Source of the DNA: Bacteroidaceae bacterium
GTDB taxonomy: Bacteria; Bacteroidota; Bacteroidia; Bacteroidales; Bacteroidaceae
NCBI GenBank assembly: GCA_017651315.1
Contig: JAGCDE010000001.1
Location: 33,825 to 97,824, forward strand
Reading direction: 5' to 3'
DNA length: 64,000 nt
The first letter of the stretch is position 1, and each line of letters begins with the position of its first letter. A model generated the notes under the pieces. That model was given only the letters and a program-made list of their open reading frames with translations, did not search any database and was not told the DNA's origin. A program made the position numbers and the translations under genes. Of the stretch, positions 9,806 to 18,181 are shown in pieces.

Positions 9806-9833
9806 AAGTGAAGGTGTAGTGTTGTTTAACTTG

Positions 9834-9841
9834 CAAATTTA
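9834..9841 (-). promoter_or_regulatory. -7 element (TAAATTTG) of the RND operon
   Basis: The minus-strand sequence TAAATTTG fits the Bacteroides -7 consensus and lies just upstream of the adaptor ATG at 9805. A matching -33 element at 19 bases is not clear, so this is a tentative promoter. Confidence 0.4.
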
Positions 9842-10017
9842 CTCATTTGACACCTTTTATATTTGCGCGTGCATGTTCGTTAACGTTTTTTAAGTGCATT
9901 GATGGCTTCAATTGTGTAAACCAGTAATTATCGGGAGTCCCCTCTGTCCGTTTGGCTTACCGGAACCGGAGGAAAAAATCAAGAGTGGCTTTCACGGAAA
10001 TAATCAAAACAGATTCT

Positions 10018-10025
10018 TATTTTTG
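10018..10025 (+). promoter_or_regulatory. -7 element (TATTTTTG) of the C10 protease gene
   Basis: TATTTTTG matches TAnnTTTG and ends 35 bases before the ATG at 10061. The -33 region only has a weak TTTC-like sequence. The 255-base gap between the divergent RND operon and protease gene holds both putative promoters and nothing else I can support. Confidence 0.4.
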
Positions 10026-10060
10026 CAACATAAACATTATCCAAAGCAAAGGTAGGCAAT

Positions 10061-12139
10061 ATGAAACGGTTTCTGATTATATGTGTTGCAGCGGCCTTGT
10101 TATGCCAGGGTGTACGGGCGCAACATATCAGTGAGCGGCAGGCTATGGACCGCGCCCTGGAGTTCATTGGCGGCGGTAATATGGACGGTTCAGGCGGCAT
10201 GCGTGCACAGTCCAGGAACGATGCGCTGCTTAAACCGGCTCTGGTCGATGCTCAAGGCTTTTACGCTTTCAACATTGAGGGCGGTGGCTTTGTGATTGCA
10301 TCGGCCGATGAACGTGCCGTCCCGATATTGGGCTACAGTACCGGCGGCAGCCTGGAGTGGGAGCAGTTGCCCCCAAATATGCTGGCATGGCTCAAGGGGT
10401 GTGACGATGCCATTGCTTCGCTCGCCGGCAGCAGGACTCTGGACGGGTTTGAATACAGCCAAAAGGATGCCATTGAGCCGCTAATCAAGACAAAATGGGG
10501 GCAGGCTGAACCTTTCTATAATGATATAGTCCATTATAACGGCGCTGGCAGCGAGTGGTTGGGACAGGTTTGTTATACCGGTTGCGGGGCAACGGCTATG
10601 GCTCAGATCATGAATTATTTTAAGTGGCCCCAACAATCCTCTGCCTCCATACCGGCGTATGATTTTGTTTCAACATATCTGGATGAAGAGAAAGTATGGC
10701 ATATTGATTCCCTGCCACCTGTAAGATTTGATTGGAATAATATGCTTGATGAATATATCAGGGATGCAAATTCTGATAATATACAGGTTTTGGGGGATTC
10801 AACCCAACAAAAGGCTGTGTCAACACTCATGCAATATTGCTCACAGGCAATAAAATCCGAATATTTCACCGACGGGACCGGTTCATGGGAAAGCAATTAC
10901 CCCCAGGCTTTGGTTAAGTGTTTCGGTTACTCCGAATCCATAAGGCTGATATCCCGTTCTGCCTTTGGTGTCCATGAGTGGGAAGAAGTGATTTACCGGG
11001 AGCTTGCCGCCGCACGTCCTGTCTTGTATGTGGGGCAGGGCGATGCAGGAGGACACGCCTTTATTTGTGACGGTTATGACGGGAACGGATTGTTTCATAT
11101 CAATTGGGGATGGCTTGGCGATTTTAACGGTTTCTATTCCCTGTCCGTGATTAAACCGGATGTACAGGACAGAACCAACATAAAAAGAACAGGCTTTGGC
11201 GTTGAACAGGTGGCACTCATCGGCATACAACCTCCCGGTGAAAATGAACTGGTCTGGCAGGAGTCCGACAGCATGCTACTTGGCACCGTGTGGAAGGTAA
11301 CGGATAATTGCATTCGTTTTCGATGCACTTACAGTGATGGCATTACTTATATTCCTGTTCCTGCTGATTTTGCTCTTGGCACTGTGTCGGATGACGGATT
11401 GCTTACACCCTGTTTCCCCAGTGATGAGGAGGATAGCGTCCTGTATGAACGTAATTTCGTGTATGTCGAAGTTGACTCTTTGGCCACATCCCCCGGTCAG
11501 TCACTCAAATTGTATCCCATGTGCAGGATTCACAATACCGATGACTGTCAGTGGCGGTTGTTGGGTGGTGGCCGGTGTTATGTCAGTGCGGGCTGGAATC
11601 AGGACGGTCATTTCTATTTTGATATCTGTGCTATAGATGAACTGAACCTTAGGATAGTGGATATGGGTTGTGTGCCCGATCCCGCAACATTAACGGTTGA
11701 TTTATATAATGATTTTGTAGTTACCGTGCGTAATGAAAGCGGGCAGGAATATAATTCCACATTCTATGTGGCCCTTTATTATTTTGGTGATGTGGATATA
11801 TTTGATATAGACTATGATACGCCATGTGAATATGGCGGATATTTTGTGAGCGGGGCTTATATCCCTTCGGGACAGGAAACGCAGTTGACGTTCAGTCTCA
11901 AACCTGACAGATTGGGTGTGGCTGCAGTCTATGTCTATGCATCACAGAATTATTCTGACGGTTTAATATATCTTGACGGTGGTTTTCTGACAATAGAACC
12001 CCAAACCACGGGCGTAAATACTATGGAGGGCGCCAATGATACGCATCATTACATTGATTTGCAGGGCCGCGGTCTGGAGTTCAACCCCAACGGACGGACT
12101 ATAATCATTGAAGGTGGCCGCAAGTTTATCCAACGGTGA
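10061..12139 (+). CDS. Secreted C10 (streptopain-like) cysteine protease
   Basis: This 692-residue protein has a signal peptide (MKRFLIICVAAALLCQGVRA), a prodomain or Spi-like region (about 21-140) and a C10 peptidase domain. The catalytic Cys is C175 in CYTGCGATAMAQIM, matching streptopain's GC-x-ATA-x-AQIM. The catalytic His is H332 in GGHAFICDGY, followed by HINWGWLGDFNGFYS, which carries the oxyanion-side Trp. The remaining 300 residues are beta-rich. The end (YIDLQGR to GGRKFIQR) resembles the short C-terminal motif seen on many Bacteroidales secreted proteins, also present on the 50888-54313 protein. C10 proteases of Bacteroides act on host or bacterial proteins outside the cell. Zymogen activation is expected but not visible. 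Confidence 0.9.
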   Translation: MKRFLIICVAAALLCQGVRAQHISERQAMDRALEFIGGGNMDGSGGMRAQSRNDALLKPALVDAQGFYAFNIEGGGFVIASADERAVPILGYSTGGSLEWEQLPPNMLAWLKGCDDAIASLAGSRTLDGFEYSQKDAIEPLIKTKWGQAEPFYNDIVHYNGAGSEWLGQVCYTGCGATAMAQIMNYFKWPQQSSASIPAYDFVSTYLDEEKVWHIDSLPPVRFDWNNMLDEYIRDANSDNIQVLGDSTQQKAVSTLMQYCSQAIKSEYFTDGTGSWESNYPQALVKCFGYSESIRLISRSAFGVHEWEEVIYRELAAARPVLYVGQGDAGGHAFICDGYDGNGLFHINWGWLGDFNGFYSLSVIKPDVQDRTNIKRTGFGVEQVALIGIQPPGENELVWQESDSMLLGTVWKVTDNCIRFRCTYSDGITYIPVPADFALGTVSDDGLLTPCFPSDEEDSVLYERNFVYVEVDSLATSPGQSLKLYPMCRIHNTDDCQWRLLGGGRCYVSAGWNQDGHFYFDICAIDELNLRIVDMGCVPDPATLTVDLYNDFVVTVRNESGQEYNSTFYVALYYFGDVDIFDIDYDTPCEYGGYFVSGAYIPSGQETQLTFSLKPDRLGVAAVYVYASQNYSDGLIYLDGGFLTIEPQTTGVNTMEGANDTHHYIDLQGRGLEFNPNGRTIIIEGGRKFIQR

Positions 12140-12240
12140 GCTTCGAGCTGAACCCGTTGAGCTCTACCAGGTAGGGGGCGTTGGTGTCAAGTTCCATCAA
12201 CTGGGCGGTTATCTGACGGACGGTCATTCTGCCGGTCTTG
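12126..12240 (-). pseudogene. Decayed minus-strand coding remnant left of the hicA junction
   Basis: An open minus-strand frame encodes about 33 residues from ATG 12227, extending upstream without a start into IATNKTGRMTV. It ends with a stop inside the last codons of the C10 gene. The composition looks protein-like (LMELDTNAPYLVELNGF), but no family is recognised. It abuts the point where hicA homology begins, so it may be the truncated end of a mobile or foreign gene. Low confidence. Confidence 0.25.
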
Positions 12241-12378
12241 TTGGTTGCTATCAAGGGTGATCATAGGCAGTACAAGCATCCCACAAAAAAGGGGAAGGTA
12301 ACTATCAGAGGTCACAAAAATGAGGTTTTGAATCAATTTCTTCTAAATAGCATTTGGAAACAGGCTGGTTGGAAGTAA
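12241..12378 (+). pseudogene. hicA: 5'-truncated HicA toxin remnant
   Basis: The frame ending at TAA 12376-12378 reads LVAIKGDHRQYKHPTKKG, then KVTIRGH and SIWKQAGWK. This is the C-terminal two thirds of the HicA mRNA-interferase fold: the G-(S/D)-H-x-Q-(Y/F)-x-HP motif with the catalytic-site His, then the KVTVPGH strand and the final IWKQAG helix. No ATG or GTG exists in frame upstream before a stop at 12214, and the usual first 20 or so residues are missing. The remnant sits 19 bases upstream of hicB, the normal hicA-hicB order. I infer a 5' deletion or insertion that removed the toxin start and left the antitoxin intact. Confidence 0.7.
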
Positions 12379-12397
12379 CAAATAAAAGGGCAGAGAT

Positions 12398-12808
12398 ATG
12401 GAAACAATAATTGTAAATGTATGCTGGTGTGATCATAATTTCGGTGCTTCTCTTGGGGAGAATGTTCCGGGTTCCGTAGTAGTTGCAGCTAAAACATACG
12501 ATGAGCTTGTCAAGGAAGTTAAGGAGTCTCTTAAATTCCATATAGAAGGAATGTTGGCCGATGGTGATGATGTGCCCCAGTGGCTTCGTGATGGTGATTA
12601 CGAATTTGAGTATCATCTTGATGCAGCAGCTATTCTTCAGATATGCGCTCCATACGCTTCAATTGCAGCAATCAGCAGAGTATCGGGTATTAATAAACAT
12701 CAACTGAGCCATTATGCCAATGGCCTTAAGAAACCCCGTCCTGAACAGCGAAAACGAATCATTGACAGTATTCACAAAATAGGACAGGAACTGATTTCAG
12801 TAAAATGA
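12398..12808 (+). CDS. hicB: HicB-like antitoxin with C-terminal helix-turn-helix
   Basis: This 136-residue protein has an N-terminal HicB partial RNase H-like fold (FGASLGENVPGSVVVAAKTYDELVKEVKESLKFH). The C-terminal XRE-type HTH is at about 90-125 (ISRVSGINKHQLSHYANGLKKP). HicB neutralises HicA and represses the operon by operator binding. Here the partner toxin is truncated, so this gene is effectively an orphan antitoxin that may still act as a DNA-binding repressor or protect against related HicA toxins. Length and domain order are normal. Confidence 0.85.
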   Translation: METIIVNVCWCDHNFGASLGENVPGSVVVAAKTYDELVKEVKESLKFHIEGMLADGDDVPQWLRDGDYEFEYHLDAAAILQICAPYASIAAISRVSGINKHQLSHYANGLKKPRPEQRKRIIDSIHKIGQELISVK

Positions 12809-12922
12809 TACTAAGTAGTCTGTGATGCTATATCCGGTGGGAGGAGATTGATGAGGATATCCATATAAGCAGTTTCTACAATACTCACATTGTTTTATAT
12901 TTTTAAAAAAGAGGATGACACA

Positions 12923-12953
12923 TTTGACATGCCCCCTCTTTTTCTTATCTTTG
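12923..12953 (+). promoter_or_regulatory. Consensus Bacteroides promoter of the GH97 gene
   Basis: TTTG at 12923-12926, a 19-base spacer and TATCTTTG at 12946-12953 match the sigma-ABfr consensus exactly. The start codon follows 23 bases after the -7 element, implying a very short leader. Confidence 0.8.
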
Positions 12954-12976
12954 AGGCAGATTATAAATAACCGGTT

Positions 12977-14911
12977 ATGAGAAGAGTTCTTTTGCTTGCG
13001 GCGTTTGCCGTTTCATTCCTTTGTCAGATATGTGCGCAGTCACAGGTTTATGAGATCAAGTCTCCCGATAAGAAGATAAGTTTCAGTCTCAAGGTCGATG
13101 ACAGTCGGCAGCTGGTCTATAAAGTTTCCGTAAAAGGCAATGATGTTATTGACTGGTCTGATTTTGGTTTCGTTTTTGGTGAGCAGGAGAGCACTTTCCG
13201 GATTAAAACCCCTCTGAACAAGTTTAAACCCGGACTTACAAATAAGACATGGAAGCCTTTGTGGGGCAAAAGGTCTAAAGTTGAAGATTTGTATTGCAGT
13301 GGCGTTATTCCAATCGCAGTTGAATGTGAAACACTCATCGAGATGGCGATAGAGGCCAGAGTATATAACAACGGTGTCGCTTTCAGATTTGATGCAGGTC
13401 TTTACCCTACGGACATTTATTTGGATTTTGATTTCCCTGTCCTGACAGAACGTACTGATTTCAATTTCGCAGGAGATTACACCGCCTGGTATTATAACGG
13501 TGAGCGTCATAACATTGGCCCCGAGAAACTCTCTGATGCAAATGGCGAGCGCTTGCCTATAATGATTATCAAAGCGGCCGATGATCTTTATCTTGGATTA
13601 CATGAGGCCGATATCCCCGAAGACGGATGGCCCATGAGATTGCGTTCTGAGGCAGGTTCCACCAAGTTTTCTGTGATTCCTGAAAAGATTGCAGCGGACG
13701 AGAACTGGTATATCGGTGCCTGGCGTGTGCTGATGGTAGGCAAGACTCCCGGTGATCTGGTGGATTCCCATCTGCTGGAGTTGCTCAATCCCGAGCCCGA
13801 GGGTGATTTCAGCTGGGTGCGGCCCGGCGTATATCTTTGGGACTGGCGCATAGACGGCGCAGTCTGGGATGGCTACCACTACGGCATGAACTATGACTCC
13901 TGGACCCGAATGATTGACTTTGCCTCAGAGCAGGGTTTCCAGGGACTGGTGCTGGATGCCAACTGGTACGGCCCGGAGTTTGAGAAGGATTCCGACCCAA
14001 CTAAGGGTGACAAGGCGCGCGATGTCCAGCGTATAATCAAGTACGGTAAGGACAAGGGCGTGGGCGTGTGGCTCTACCTGAATGATGTGGCCGGCACCAA
14101 CTATCCCATTGAGGAGACTCTGGCGCAGTATGAGGAGTGGGGTGCAAGCGGCGTGAAATACGGTTTCATGAACGGTAATCCGCAGCAGAAGAACCGCAAG
14201 ACCCAGGAGATTACGGCCCTGTGCGCCAAGCATCATCTGATGGTTGATTATCACGACTATCCCGTGCATCCGTTCGGACAGATGCGTACCTGGCCCAATG
14301 CCGTTACGCGCGAGTACTGCAAGGCGCAGTTAGACGGACGCCAGATATTCCAGCCCAAGACTTTCGTGACATCGGCCTTTGTCAATATGGTGGCCGGGCC
14401 GATTGACCAGAACAACGGATTCCTGGAGCTGCATCAGGGCCGCACCACCCGTAAGGACAACAATCAGGAGGTTCCCACAACGGTAACAGGTGAGATTGCA
14501 CGCACCCTTATTACCTGGTCCGGTGCAACGGTAATTCCAGATATACCTGAGTATTATCAGAAATACCCCACGCTGCTGGAGTTCCTCAGTGCCGAGAAAC
14601 AGCCCTGGCAGGAGAGCGTCACCCTGGCCGGTGAGATAGGCGAGTACATCGTGATGGCCCGCCAGAACAAGGACGGCGACTGGCTGATAGGTGCCGCAAC
14701 CAATGAGGACGCCCGCACCATAAGCGTTCCGCTCAGTTTCCTCGGCAAGGGCAAGTACATCGCAACAGTCACTACCGATGCCGGTGACACCCACTACCGC
14801 ACCAACCGCGAGACCTTATCGGCAAACGAGCCCCGGAATGTAAACCGCAAATCGGTCCTGGAACTTAACCTTGCTCCCGGCGGAGGTGCCTGCGTGCTGA
14901 TAAAACGCTGA
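12977..14911 (+). CDS. Glycoside hydrolase family 97 (SusB-like alpha-glycosidase)
   Basis: A 644-residue secreted enzyme with signal peptide (MRRVLLLAAFAVSFLCQICA). It has an N-terminal beta-sandwich (GH97_N, about 25-275), a TIM-barrel catalytic domain (about 285-555) and a C-terminal beta domain. At the position where retaining GH97 enzymes have their Asp nucleophile this protein reads GVKYGFM, i.e. Gly, as in inverting SusB. A Glu near residue 484 (NNGFLELHQG) matches one SusB base, while the other SusB base position reads YHDY rather than an HE pair. It probably releases alpha-linked glucose or galactose in the periplasm. No SusC/SusD pair is adjacent. Substrate is uncertain. Confidence 0.88.
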   Translation: MRRVLLLAAFAVSFLCQICAQSQVYEIKSPDKKISFSLKVDDSRQLVYKVSVKGNDVIDWSDFGFVFGEQESTFRIKTPLNKFKPGLTNKTWKPLWGKRSKVEDLYCSGVIPIAVECETLIEMAIEARVYNNGVAFRFDAGLYPTDIYLDFDFPVLTERTDFNFAGDYTAWYYNGERHNIGPEKLSDANGERLPIMIIKAADDLYLGLHEADIPEDGWPMRLRSEAGSTKFSVIPEKIAADENWYIGAWRVLMVGKTPGDLVDSHLLELLNPEPEGDFSWVRPGVYLWDWRIDGAVWDGYHYGMNYDSWTRMIDFASEQGFQGLVLDANWYGPEFEKDSDPTKGDKARDVQRIIKYGKDKGVGVWLYLNDVAGTNYPIEETLAQYEEWGASGVKYGFMNGNPQQKNRKTQEITALCAKHHLMVDYHDYPVHPFGQMRTWPNAVTREYCKAQLDGRQIFQPKTFVTSAFVNMVAGPIDQNNGFLELHQGRTTRKDNNQEVPTTVTGEIARTLITWSGATVIPDIPEYYQKYPTLLEFLSAEKQPWQESVTLAGEIGEYIVMARQNKDGDWLIGAATNEDARTISVPLSFLGKGKYIATVTTDAGDTHYRTNRETLSANEPRNVNRKSVLELNLAPGGGACVLIKR

Positions 14912-15010
14912 GTACGCTTTTCGCCGGCAAATCCATAATCTCACAGAGCGTTCTTCAGGCCACTCCGCCTCAATTTAGCTTGTGACCGGATAGGGAGTTC
15001 AATAAAAAAA

Positions 15011-15047
15011 GAGGATGACTGTGATTGTTCAGTCACCCTCTTTCTTT
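15011..15047. terminator. Bidirectional terminator between convergent genes
   Basis: An 11-bp stem (15011-15021 with 15030-15040, one G-U type mismatch) has A-runs on its left and T-runs on its right (TTTCTTTTTG). It can therefore stop both the GH97 transcript and the minus-strand transcript of 15067-15756. Confidence 0.85.
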
Positions 15048-15066
15048 TTGTGCAGTCGTGAACTTC

Positions 15067-15756
15067 CTATTCAAGTTTGCCTCCCATGGAGAGTACAATC
15101 TGCTGCATGGCGGCCTTTACGGTAATCTTGTCCTGGCCTTTGTACTCGGCTGTGTTGTCCTGGGTTACGGTCTTGTCCTTGACAGACCACAGCTTGGCTT
15201 CATCTTTCTCAAGGTCGGCTGTCTGCTCGCGGTAATACTGGGTTGCCAGCTCAGGAGTCTGGAATGTGTACATCAACTTGGATTCGCTGCAGTTGTCACC
15301 CCTGAATTTGGCGAGCCATTCCAGCTTGAAACCTACGTAATCCCATGAGAGCAGCACTTCGTTGCCCTTATCCTCGTATGTGGGTGTGCCTGCGCCCATA
15401 AGGGTCATGTATGAACCCACGAGGCCTCCAAGTCCGGCCTGGGCTTGCATGCCGTTGGCTTTGAGAATGGAATCATTTACGCGGTTGGCTTCCTGTATGG
15501 AGGCGTTAAGCTCGTTTGTTGACTGGTTGAGGGCACTTACACCCTTGTTGACTTGGGCATCCACTGCTTTCTCTGCGGCACCCAATGCCTTTTCAGCAGC
15601 TTTTTCGGTAGTCTTTTCGACAGATTTGGTTACAGCTTTCTCCACACCCTTCTCGGCAGCCTTGACAGCTTTCTCGGTAAGGCGGTTAAGGAGCTGTGCT
15701 TGCGAAGGGACTGCAAGCAGAGTTGCTGCAAACAGTAAAATGACAGTTCTTTTCAT
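15067..15756 (-). CDS. Secreted hypothetical protein with Ala/Lys/Glu heptad region
   Basis: This 229-residue protein has a signal peptide (MKRTVILLFAATLLAVPSQAQ). Residues 25-75 repeat EKAVKAAEKGVEKAV-like heptads, predicting a long amphipathic helix or coiled coil. After that come a Gly-rich linker (QAGLGGLVG) and a mixed beta segment (VLLSWDYVGFKLEWLAKFRGD) with no recognised domain. It is likely periplasmic or lipid-surface associated. Function is unknown. It is monocistronic, converges on the GH97 gene and is divergent from 15863-16531. Confidence 0.7.
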   Translation of the reverse strand: MKRTVILLFAATLLAVPSQAQLLNRLTEKAVKAAEKGVEKAVTKSVEKTTEKAAEKALGAAEKAVDAQVNKGVSALNQSTNELNASIQEANRVNDSILKANGMQAQAGLGGLVGSYMTLMGAGTPTYEDKGNEVLLSWDYVGFKLEWLAKFRGDNCSESKLMYTFQTPELATQYYREQTADLEKDEAKLWSVKDKTVTQDNTAEYKGQDKITVKAAMQQIVLSMGGKLE

Positions 15757-15792
15757 CTTGATTGGTTTGTTAGGTTAAACGTGTCTAAATCA

Positions 15793-15824
15793 CAAAAATA
15801 TGCTATTTGTTTTATCCGACCAAA
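15793..15824 (-). promoter_or_regulatory. Promoter of the minus-strand gene 15067-15756
   Basis: On the minus strand, TTTG (15824-15821), a 20-base spacer and TATTTTTG (15800-15793) fit the Bacteroides promoter. It nearly abuts the divergent plus-strand -7 element at 15834. Confidence 0.6.
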
Positions 15825-15833
15825 AAATCCCCG

Positions 15834-15841
15834 TACTTTTG
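15834..15841 (+). promoter_or_regulatory. -7 element (TACTTTTG) of the gene starting at 15863
   Basis: TACTTTTG matches TAnnTTTG 21 bases before the ATG. The -33 position has TTTA at 19 bases, or TTTG at 24 bases, so the match is partial. The divergent promoters are back to back and could be coordinately controlled. Confidence 0.5.
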
Positions 15842-15862
15842 TAATATATATCTTTCGTATTG

Positions 15863-16531
15863 ATGTTAAAGAGAGTAACCTTGTTTTTCTGTCTGCTCAT
15901 GTCTTTCGGCTTTTCATATCCGCAAGGATATATCTGTGACAGGGAAGGAGCCAGACTGGAGTATATAAGGAAAGCGACCAGGGATGGCAGTTTCCGCTGG
16001 CGGCATGTGCTGACTGTCACATGTTCGGAGGAATCGGGGGCACTAAGGAAGGTGACCACTTCATCGGCTTTCCTGAAAAGCAACGGCAAGCCGCTTTACA
16101 AATCGGATGTGACAGAACGGTTTACCATAAAGGCGGATGACGTTTCGGCCGATATTGGCGAAGCGATGGCATCCTATGTTAAGGCGCGTGTGGGGCTGAA
16201 CGCTACAGGTAGCGGTACCTTGTCCGTCCTGCCGGCCGACATGCAGCCAGGCGACACGCTGCCTCCGGTCGTGGCTCAGACCAAGGTGGGACTATTGACG
16301 TATAACGTGAAAGTTACCGAGCGCAAGGTGCTGCGTGAGGAGACTATCTCAGTTCCCGCAGGCACGTTCAGGTGCATGGTCGTGGAGGAGCATAAGGTCG
16401 AGTCCGGTCCGGGACATCACCGTGACGTGACAAACCTGACATGGTATTCGAAAGGGATCGGTTATGTCCGTCACGACACATATATAAAAGGAGTACCTGA
16501 TACTTCCGAAGTGCTCCAATCTCTCAAGTAA
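15863..16531 (+). CDS. Secreted TapB/DUF3108-like protein
   Basis: The start is at ATG 15863 (a TTG just upstream would add one residue), giving 222 residues with signal peptide MLKRVTLFFCLLMSFGFSYP. The mature part is a beta-rich domain whose end, VPAGTFRCMVVEEH followed by LTWYSKGIGYVRHDTY, is the signature of the DUF3108/TapB-like fold (a strand carrying the conserved 'aGtf.c' and then 'wya.GiGlvr'). Members are periplasmic or surface proteins of unclear role. The first Cys in the mature part makes a lipoprotein unlikely because no lipobox precedes it. Function is unknown beyond the fold. Confidence 0.65.
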   Translation: MLKRVTLFFCLLMSFGFSYPQGYICDREGARLEYIRKATRDGSFRWRHVLTVTCSEESGALRKVTTSSAFLKSNGKPLYKSDVTERFTIKADDVSADIGEAMASYVKARVGLNATGSGTLSVLPADMQPGDTLPPVVAQTKVGLLTYNVKVTERKVLREETISVPAGTFRCMVVEEHKVESGPGHHRDVTNLTWYSKGIGYVRHDTYIKGVPDTSEVLQSLK

Positions 16532-16559
16532 GTAAGTGGGATCTGTCAACCGTCAGATT

Positions 16560-17906
16560 CTAATAGTAACGGTAGAACAGGGCGATGCTCTCCATGCCCC
16601 CGAAGAACTGCCTCAGGAGGTAGCTTTCATTGGGGCTGTGGATTGTGTCACGCTCCAGACCGAAACCCATGAGCAACGGGTCAAGTCCAAGCACCTTCTG
16701 GAACTCGGCCAGGATGGGTATGCTGCCGCCGCCACGGCTCGGGACCGGTTCTATCCCGTACACCTCGGCAATGGCACGTGAAGCGGCCTTGTATGCAGCC
16801 GATGAAATAGGGATCAGGAAGCCGTCGCCACTCTCGAACGGCGTGACCTCCACCTTGACGTATGGAGGGGCGATGTTAAGGAAATGTTCCATGAACAGCC
16901 TTGAAATCTCCGCACTGGTCTGGTTGGGGACAAGTCGCATGGATATCTTGGCGTGAGCCTCACTGGGAAGCACCGTCTTGGCTCCCTGTCCGGTGTATCC
17001 GCCCCATATACCGCATACATCGAGCGACGGACGGATTCCGGTACGCTCCAATGTGGTGTATCCCTTCTCACCCTTGACCTCCCTGATATCAAGGAAAGCC
17101 TTGTATTCGTCCATATCGAACGGGGCACGCGCCAGCATGGCACGCTCCTCACTGTTAAGCTCCACCACCTTGTCATAGAATCCGGGAACGGTTATGCGTC
17201 CGTCTTTGTCAATGAGTGATGATATCATGTCGCACAGCACATTGATGGGATTGGCTACTGCGCCACCGTAATGGCCTGAGTGCAAGTCCTTGTTTGGGCC
17301 TGTTACCTTAACTTCAAGATATGCCAGCCCGCGCATTCCGCAGTTAATAGACGGTACCTTGTCCGATATCATCGTGGTGTCCGACACTAAGCAGACATCG
17401 GCCGCAAGCAACTCTCTGTTCGCCCTGATGAATTCAGGAAGCGAAGGGCTGCCAATCTCCTCCTCGCCCTCGAATATGAACTTGACGTTATGCCTGAGCT
17501 GTCCTGTCCGGACCAGATACTCGAACGCCTTTATATGCATGAAGAGCTGCCCCTTGTCATCGTTGGCACCGCGGCACCAGATGGCATCGTCATGGATTAC
17601 AGGCTCAAAAGGGTCGGTTCTCCATTTATCCAACGGTTCGGGAGGCTGTACGTCATAGTGGCCATACACCAGCACCGTCTTGAACGACGGGTCCACAGTC
17701 TTGCGTCCGAACACGACCGGATTTCCGCTTGTAGGCATCACATCGGCCATATCTGCCCCGGCTTCAAGCAACAGTTCCCTGAGCCGTTCAGCGCAACGCA
17801 CCATATCGGGCTTGTTCTCCTGTTTGGCACTTATCGATGGGATTCTCAATATGGAGAACAGTTCTTCGAAGAACCTCTCCCTGTTCTGTTCAATATACTG
17901 TTTCAT
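16560..17906 (-). CDS. M20 family dipeptidase (carnosinase/CNDP-like)
   Basis: This 448-residue cytoplasmic metallopeptidase carries the M20 metal-binding set: H83 and D85 in YGHYDVQPPEPLDKW, the bridging Asp in WCRGANDDKGQ (116-117), the catalytic Glu pair in IFEGEEEIGSPSL (149-150), D171-containing VCLVSDT, and His near the C-terminus (GLERDTIHSPNES). The dimerisation domain lies at about 195-350. It hydrolyses dipeptides, probably supplying amino acids from imported peptides. No signal peptide. Convergent with 15863-16531, separated by 28 bases. Confidence 0.93.
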   Translation of the reverse strand: MKQYIEQNRERFFEELFSILRIPSISAKQENKPDMVRCAERLRELLLEAGADMADVMPTSGNPVVFGRKTVDPSFKTVLVYGHYDVQPPEPLDKWRTDPFEPVIHDDAIWCRGANDDKGQLFMHIKAFEYLVRTGQLRHNVKFIFEGEEEIGSPSLPEFIRANRELLAADVCLVSDTTMISDKVPSINCGMRGLAYLEVKVTGPNKDLHSGHYGGAVANPINVLCDMISSLIDKDGRITVPGFYDKVVELNSEERAMLARAPFDMDEYKAFLDIREVKGEKGYTTLERTGIRPSLDVCGIWGGYTGQGAKTVLPSEAHAKISMRLVPNQTSAEISRLFMEHFLNIAPPYVKVEVTPFESGDGFLIPISSAAYKAASRAIAEVYGIEPVPSRGGGSIPILAEFQKVLGLDPLLMGFGLERDTIHSPNESYLLRQFFGGMESIALFYRYY

Positions 17907-18103
17907 TTTCTTAGGGTTAGAATCTGTTTAAAATTGTTTCCATAAAAATCTTACAGCCTCTATTTCCCTTTGTCTATATCGTTTCTCAGTCAAAATGGAC
18001 CTCCATTATTCCCTCAAAACGATAAAAACAGAGGAAAAAATAGTTCATATTCTTTTCATGGAACAAATTTAAAACAGATTCTTGGTTTGTGGTAAAGATA
18101 GTG

Positions 18104-18145
18104 AAAAAAACAGACGGTACAACCTTCTCAGATGGCACCGTCCGT
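18104..18145 (-). terminator. Terminator of the MacAB-like efflux operon
   Basis: A 9-bp stem (18110-18118 with 18137-18145, one wobble pair) is followed on the minus strand by a run of seven U residues. It lies 36 bases past the stop of the last operon gene at 18182. The rest of the 275-base gap (17907-18181) shows nothing else I can support. Confidence 0.8.
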
Positions 18146-18181
18146 GGAAAACTAAAAACTATTGTCAAATGCTGTGGTGTT

